This document shows, in pieces, positions 60,601-64,000 of a stretch of DNA of 64,000 bases. Origin of the DNA: Rhodococcus sp. HNM0563 (GTDB taxonomy: Bacteria > Actinomycetota > Actinomycetes > Mycobacteriales > Mycobacteriaceae); assembly GCF_012726195.1 (NCBI RefSeq), contig NZ_JAASAF010000002.1, forward strand, positions 565,965 through 629,964. Direction: 5' to 3'. Below the pieces are notes generated by a model, which worked only from the letters and a program-made list of their open reading frames with translations, was not told the DNA's origin and made no database searches. A program made the translations under genes and the position numbers. The stretch's first letter is position 1. Every line of letters begins with the position of its first letter.

Positions 60601-61373
60601 CTACTGCCGAAAAGTTTTCCACGACAGAACTGATCGTGTCGGTCGCCGCCCGGGCGCTCGCCGGCAAGGACCGCGTCTTCGCAGGAGTCGGCCTGCCGAC
60701 CCTCGCGGTGGACCTCGCGTGCCGCACCTCGAACCCGGACATCGAACTCATCTACGAATCCGGTGTGTGCGGGGCACACCCGGAGGCGATGGCCGAAGGC
60801 ATTGCCGATTCCGTCGTCGTGTCCGGCGCCGAATCCGTTGTCTCCATGGCGTCACTGTTCGGATACGTCCTGCAAGGCGGCAACGTCGACGTCGGGTTCC
60901 TCGGCGCCGGCCAGATCGACCGCTACGGCAGCCTGAACACGAGCTTCATCGGTGACTGGAACAAGCCCACCGTGCGGCTTCCCGGAGCGGGCGGTGCCGT
61001 GGAGATCATGCCGAACGCCGGCGAAGTATTCGTCGTCATGCGTAGGCACGATCCGAGCGCGTTCCCTGCAGAACTCGACTTCTGCACGTCACCGAGCCCG
61101 GTGCGGGCCCGCGAGGCAGGCGCAGGCATCATGCCGCGGGGACGCGGGGTCACCAAGGTGTTCACCAGTCTCGGGGTCCTCTCCCGCAGCGGCCCTTACG
61201 ACGAACTCGAACTCACCAGCGTCCACGCCGGTGTCACCGTCGACGAGGTGCGCGCGGCCACGGGCTGGGATCTGCGGGTCTCGGCCGACCTCACCATCAC
61301 CGAACCGCCCACGGCCCGAGAAATCGACCTCTTGCGCAACGAAATCGACAAGGTGCGCCTCTACCTGCGGTGA
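60597..61373 (+). CDS. CoA-transferase subunit B (glutaconate-CoA-transferase-like)
   Basis: 258 residues, GTG start overlapping subunit A stop (GTGA). LIYESGVCGAHPEAM has Glu54, the position of the catalytic glutamate in glutaconate CoA-transferase beta chain, followed by VDVGFLGAGQIDRYGSLNTS, then IGDWNKPTVRLPGAGGAVE as in GctB. So it should be an active CoA-transferase rather than an IpdB-like hydrolase. A hairpin follows. Confidence 0.9.
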   Translation: MTTAEKFSTTELIVSVAARALAGKDRVFAGVGLPTLAVDLACRTSNPDIELIYESGVCGAHPEAMAEGIADSVVVSGAESVVSMASLFGYVLQGGNVDVGFLGAGQIDRYGSLNTSFIGDWNKPTVRLPGAGGAVEIMPNAGEVFVVMRRHDPSAFPAELDFCTSPSPVRAREAGAGIMPRGRGVTKVFTSLGVLSRSGPYDELELTSVHAGVTVDEVRAATGWDLRVSADLTITEPPTAREIDLLRNEIDKVRLYLR

Positions 61374-61393
61374 CGGGAAGCTTTCCTCCCGTC

Positions 61394-61434
61394 GCACGGG
61401 TTTCCTCTGATCGTGGACCAACGGAAACCCGTGC
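61394..61434. terminator. hairpin between convergent genes
   Basis: GCACGGGTTTCC (61394-61405) pairs perfectly with GGAAACCCGTGC (61423-61434), 17-base loop; a weaker outer stem extends on both sides (CTTTCCTCCCGT with ACGGGGGAAAG). It lies between CoA-transferase subunit B and the convergent DoxX gene. Confidence 0.75.
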
Positions 61435-61465
61435 AAACGGGGGAAAGTCCGAGCGAGCGGACGCG

Positions 61466-61993
61466 TCAGGACACCGACACCGATTCGTCGTCCGCCTTCG
61501 GCGCGGGCCGATAGCAGGTGCCGAGGAGGACTCCGGCGGCGGCGAGTCCACCGACCAGGGCGATGATTCCACCGGCCCATCCGTCGAGCAGGTTGTCGCC
61601 GAAGATCAGGTGATCGAGGCCGGCGCTGCCCGCACCCATCACCGCGACAGCGACAGCACCACCTGCGAGAACCAGGTTGTATTCCCACCCGTTCGCGGTC
61701 ACGAAGAAACCGCTGCCCCGGTGCACCGTCCACGCAGCGACGAACATCAGCGACACGAACCCGGCGGCGGCGAACGGGGTGAGCAGGCCGACCGCGAGTA
61801 AGAGACCGGCACCGACTTCCGTCAGCGCGGCAAGCCAGGCGTGCACCTTGCCGGGTCGCATCCCCATACTGTCGAACCATCCGGCCGTGCCCGGGATGCG
61901 GCCACCCCGGAAAAGCTTTCCGTAGCCGTGTGCTGCCATCGTCAATCCCAACAGCACGCGAAGTATCAGCAGCCCGGTGTCGATCGTATCCAC
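61466..61993 (-). CDS. DoxX family membrane protein
   Basis: 175 residues from GTG 61993 (CGGAG five to six bases upstream); an upstream opening to 62047 is less likely. Four membrane helices: TGLLILRVLLGLTMAAHGYG with the DoxX signature HGxxKLF, then LAALTEVGAGLLLAVGLLTP, AAGFVSLMFVAAWTVH, and two at the C-terminus. DoxX proteins are small membrane proteins linked to redox or thiosulfate stress. No certain link to the pathway. Confidence 0.88.
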   Translation of the reverse strand: MDTIDTGLLILRVLLGLTMAAHGYGKLFRGGRIPGTAGWFDSMGMRPGKVHAWLAALTEVGAGLLLAVGLLTPFAAAGFVSLMFVAAWTVHRGSGFFVTANGWEYNLVLAGGAVAVAVMGAGSAGLDHLIFGDNLLDGWAGGIIALVGGLAAAGVLLGTCYRPAPKADDESVSVS

Positions 61994-62077
61994 GTATGCT
62001 CCGTTCCTGGACAGGTCCGCTCGTGACGGACCTCCTGACGTTGCCACACCGACGACATCAGGAGGTTGTTACCTGCG

Positions 62078-63106
62078 TCACTCGGTGATCGCCGACCACA
62101 CATCCCCGGCCGCGACAGCCGCCTCGAGAAGCTCCGCGTCCCACGACGACACAGTTCCGAACTCGCTCCGCCACGAGAGGACGCGGTTCGCGTGCCGATG
62201 CAGTTCGTGTTCCATCGTGAAGCCGATCGCACCGAGGGCCTGGTGCGCATTTCGGGCGACCACGGCCGCCGCATGGCCTGTGCAGGATGCCGCGACGGCA
62301 ATCGCAAATCTCGTTGCACTGCTGTCGAACCCGTTCGCGGAGGCCGCTGCGACCGCCGCGTCCGCAGCGGCGCGTGCAAGAGCCGACTCCGCGGCGATAT
62401 CGGCCACGAGGGCCTGGACTGCCTGGAACTTTCCGAGCGGACGTCCGAACTGGACGCGTGCCGTGACGTGTTCGACGACGAGTTGCAGAATCCGGTCCAT
62501 CGCACCCACCGAGGACAGTGTGCGCGCCAGTGCACCCCGGTACCGAAATTCCGCGGCCACCGACGCGGGCACCTCCGCACCCGAGAGCGCGGCGACATCG
62601 ACATGGACGTGGTCGCGTGGCTCCGACGCGAGATTCACACCCTCGGTGAGTTCGATCCGAGCGCGGGGCACATCGGCGACCCGCCACGCATCTGCGCGGT
62701 CCTGCCAGAGCACGACGATCGAGTCCACGTCGCGCGCCCACGGCACGAATCGGGCCTCACCGTCGACATCGAGCACGGCGGCGGTGCGCACACCGTCGCT
62801 CGCTTCGAGTCCGGCGGTAGCGAGCAGCCACCCCGCGAGCAGGTCGTTCTCGGCGACAGGCACCGCCGCTGCCGCTGCCCCGGCCGCGGTGAGGAGCAGC
62901 GCCGCCTCCGTCCAGCCTGCGCCACTGCCCCCGGCGGATTCGTCACCTGTGAGGCGGGCGAGCCCCAGCTCGCTCAACGTGTTCCACAGGGCGCGGTCGA
63001 ACTCGATGACCTCGCCGATGCGGTGGTCATCACCGGAGATGAAGACTTCGGCGAGCATTCGCTCGAAGTCACGCAATTCGGTGTTGTCCCTGGTCTCGTC
63101 GGTCAT
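62078..63106 (-). CDS. acyl-CoA dehydrogenase, small subunit type
   Basis: 342 residues. Degenerate-looking N-terminal half (LLTAAGAAAAAVPVAENDLL), then the ACAD helical domain: FGRPLGKFQAVQALVADIAA, ALGAIGFTMEHELHRHANRV. No EGT segment and no SEPxxGSD loop, as in the short subunit of two-type ACADs. Start overlaps the stop of the upstream ACAD gene (ATGA), so the two are almost certainly one complex. Confidence 0.88.
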   Translation of the reverse strand: MTDETRDNTELRDFERMLAEVFISGDDHRIGEVIEFDRALWNTLSELGLARLTGDESAGGSGAGWTEAALLLTAAGAAAAAVPVAENDLLAGWLLATAGLEASDGVRTAAVLDVDGEARFVPWARDVDSIVVLWQDRADAWRVADVPRARIELTEGVNLASEPRDHVHVDVAALSGAEVPASVAAEFRYRGALARTLSSVGAMDRILQLVVEHVTARVQFGRPLGKFQAVQALVADIAAESALARAAADAAVAAASANGFDSSATRFAIAVAASCTGHAAAVVARNAHQALGAIGFTMEHELHRHANRVLSWRSEFGTVSSWDAELLEAAVAAGDVWSAITE

Positions 63107-64000
63107 CTCAATCCCAATCCTCGTGCGATGACGCCGCGCAGGATCTCGCTGGTGCCCCCGCGCAATGTGAAGCCCGGACGCTGCATGACTCCCGCCCGGA
63201 TGAGTTTCGCCAGATACTCGTCGCTCGCGGTATACCCCGCGAGTTCGTCGGCGAGGTCTGCAATGTCGCCCTCGGTCTTGGTGCCGAGCACCTTCACCAC
63301 CGATGCCGCAAGTTCTGCATTCTCACCGCGTTCGAGCGATTCCGACACCGCTGTGGACATCCGGTGCAGTCCCGCGATCCGGGCGATGGCCGCGCCGAGC
63401 CCGGTGTCGGCTTCGACAGTTCCGGCTCCGACCCCGCGGACGAGGCCCTCCAGCACACCGAACGTCGACAAGAAGCGTTCGGGTCCGCTCCGCTCGAAGC
63501 CGAGCTCGCTCGTGACCTGCTCCCAGCCCGACCCGACTGCCCCCAGCACGAGGTCGTCGGGAACGAAGACGTCCTCGAGCAGCACCTCGTTGAAGTGGTG
63601 GTCGCCCGACATCGACAGGATCGGACGAATGGTCACCCCTGGCGAGTCGAGCAGCACGATGAACTGGCTCAGACCGTCATGACGGTGAGCGGGATCGAGG
63701 GGCGCGGAGCGGGCGAGTCCGAAGAACGCGTCGGCGTGATGCGCGCCCGACGTCCACAGTTTCGTGCCGGTGATCTTCCAGCCGCCGTCGACCTGCACGG
63801 CGCGGGTCTTGACGCTGGCCAGGTCCGACCCCGACTCCGGCTCCGACATCCCGATGGCCCAGCAGATTTCGCCCGCCGCGATGCCGGGAAGGAATCGCTG
63901 CTTCTGTGCCTCGGTGCCGTACTTCAGCAGCGACGGCGCGGCCTGCCGGTCGGCGACCCACTGCGCCGCCACCGGAGCACCCACAGCCAGGAGTTCCTCG
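63103..64000 (-). CDS. acyl-CoA dehydrogenase, large subunit type, partial (5' end outside window)
   Basis: 299 residues visible; the reading frame continues past base 64000 (EELLAVGAPVAAQWVADRQ). Contains AIGMSEPESGSDLASVKTRA (FAD/substrate loop), ITGTKLWTSGAHHADAFFGL, and C-terminal LRGGTSEILRGVIARGLGLR, where the usual EGT is GGT. Overlaps the small ACAD gene by ATGA. Together they resemble the heteromeric FadE pairs of actinobacterial catabolism of cyclic or branched acyl-CoAs. Confidence 0.9.
   Translation of the reverse strand, partial: EELLAVGAPVAAQWVADRQAAPSLLKYGTEAQKQRFLPGIAAGEICWAIGMSEPESGSDLASVKTRAVQVDGGWKITGTKLWTSGAHHADAFFGLARSAPLDPAHRHDGLSQFIVLLDSPGVTIRPILSMSGDHHFNEVLLEDVFVPDDLVLGAVGSGWEQVTSELGFERSGPERFLSTFGVLEGLVRGVGAGTVEADTGLGAAIARIAGLHRMSTAVSESLERGENAELAASVVKVLGTKTEGDIADLADELAGYTASDEYLAKLIRAGVMQRPGFTLRGGTSEILRGVIARGLGLR

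Noticed and set aside
59680-61373. Assignment as IpdAB (steroid C/D-ring hydrolase)
   Set aside because: Subunit B keeps Glu54 in ESG as in glutaconate CoA-transferase, and no other steroid-ring gene is in the window.
1-64000. Mobile elements, CRISPR arrays, tRNA or rRNA genes
   Set aside because: No transposase or integrase motif, no regularly spaced repeat array and no cloverleaf or rRNA sequence was recognised by eye; a tRNA or covariance-model scan would settle this.

Overview
The window looks like a chromosomal catabolic region of a high-GC mycolic-acid actinobacterium, most likely Rhodococcus or a close relative. Reasons: GC-rich codons throughout, many GTG starts with ATGA/GTGA start-stop overlaps, a WhiB protein, a mycofactocin-type SDR, several FadE-like acyl-CoA dehydrogenases (some in adjacent pairs), DUF35-thiolase pairs and KorAB. 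I see no rRNA, tRNA, CRISPR array, transposase or prophage gene. Both window ends cut genes: an alpha/beta hydrolase at base 1 and an acyl-CoA dehydrogenase at base 64000.

Layout. 1-6.5 kb: a D-aminoacylase/TetR/hydrolase operon, a TetR with a divergent RibD-like reductase, and a D-threonine-aldolase-like gene coupled to a PQQ sugar dehydrogenase lipoprotein. 6.5-11 kb: MaoC, GntR, acyl-CoA dehydrogenase, CitE-like lyase and a long MaoC. 11-22 kb (minus strand): five SDRs, a DUF6282-like amidohydrolase, the first TRAP binding protein, two acyl-CoA dehydrogenases, a double CaiB protein and two tiny desulforedoxin-like genes. 22-24.5 kb: TRAP permeases DctM and DctQ. 24.7-33.4 kb: a DUF35-thiolase pair, then ACAD, SDR, MDR and acyl-CoA ligase facing an APH-type kinase and an enoyl-CoA hydratase. 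33.4-38.7 kb: an operon SDR-thiolase-DUF35-LLM-TRAP binding protein, then a small HTH gene. 38.8-43.9 kb: SDR, NTF2-like, ferredoxin, P450, the third TRAP binding protein and a FadR-type GntR. 44-48.7 kb: a divergent crotonase/CaiB pair, an amidohydrolase and an LLM enzyme. 48.7-54.4 kb: KorBA, dienelactone hydrolase, SDR, SRPBCC, WhiB. 54.4-64 kb: thiolase, CaiB, MHS-type transporter, LysR, GctAB-type CoA-transferase, DoxX and a pair of acyl-CoA dehydrogenases.

How it fits together (inference). One TRAP permease pair is accompanied by three paralogous binding proteins, each in or next to a different catabolic operon, which suggests uptake of several related organic acids. A palindromic box close to TCATGCGCATGA lies upstream of two binding-protein genes, in the dctQ/DUF35 divergent region and in the ligase/kinase divergent region, tying transport to CoA activation. 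The ligase-SDR-ACAD block with a separate APH kinase resembles the 4-hydroxyacid route known from levulinate catabolism. A second box, TTTGTACGGCCATTTT, links the ACAD/CitE operons at 9 kb to the thiolase at 55.6 kb. The actual substrates cannot be read from the sequence.
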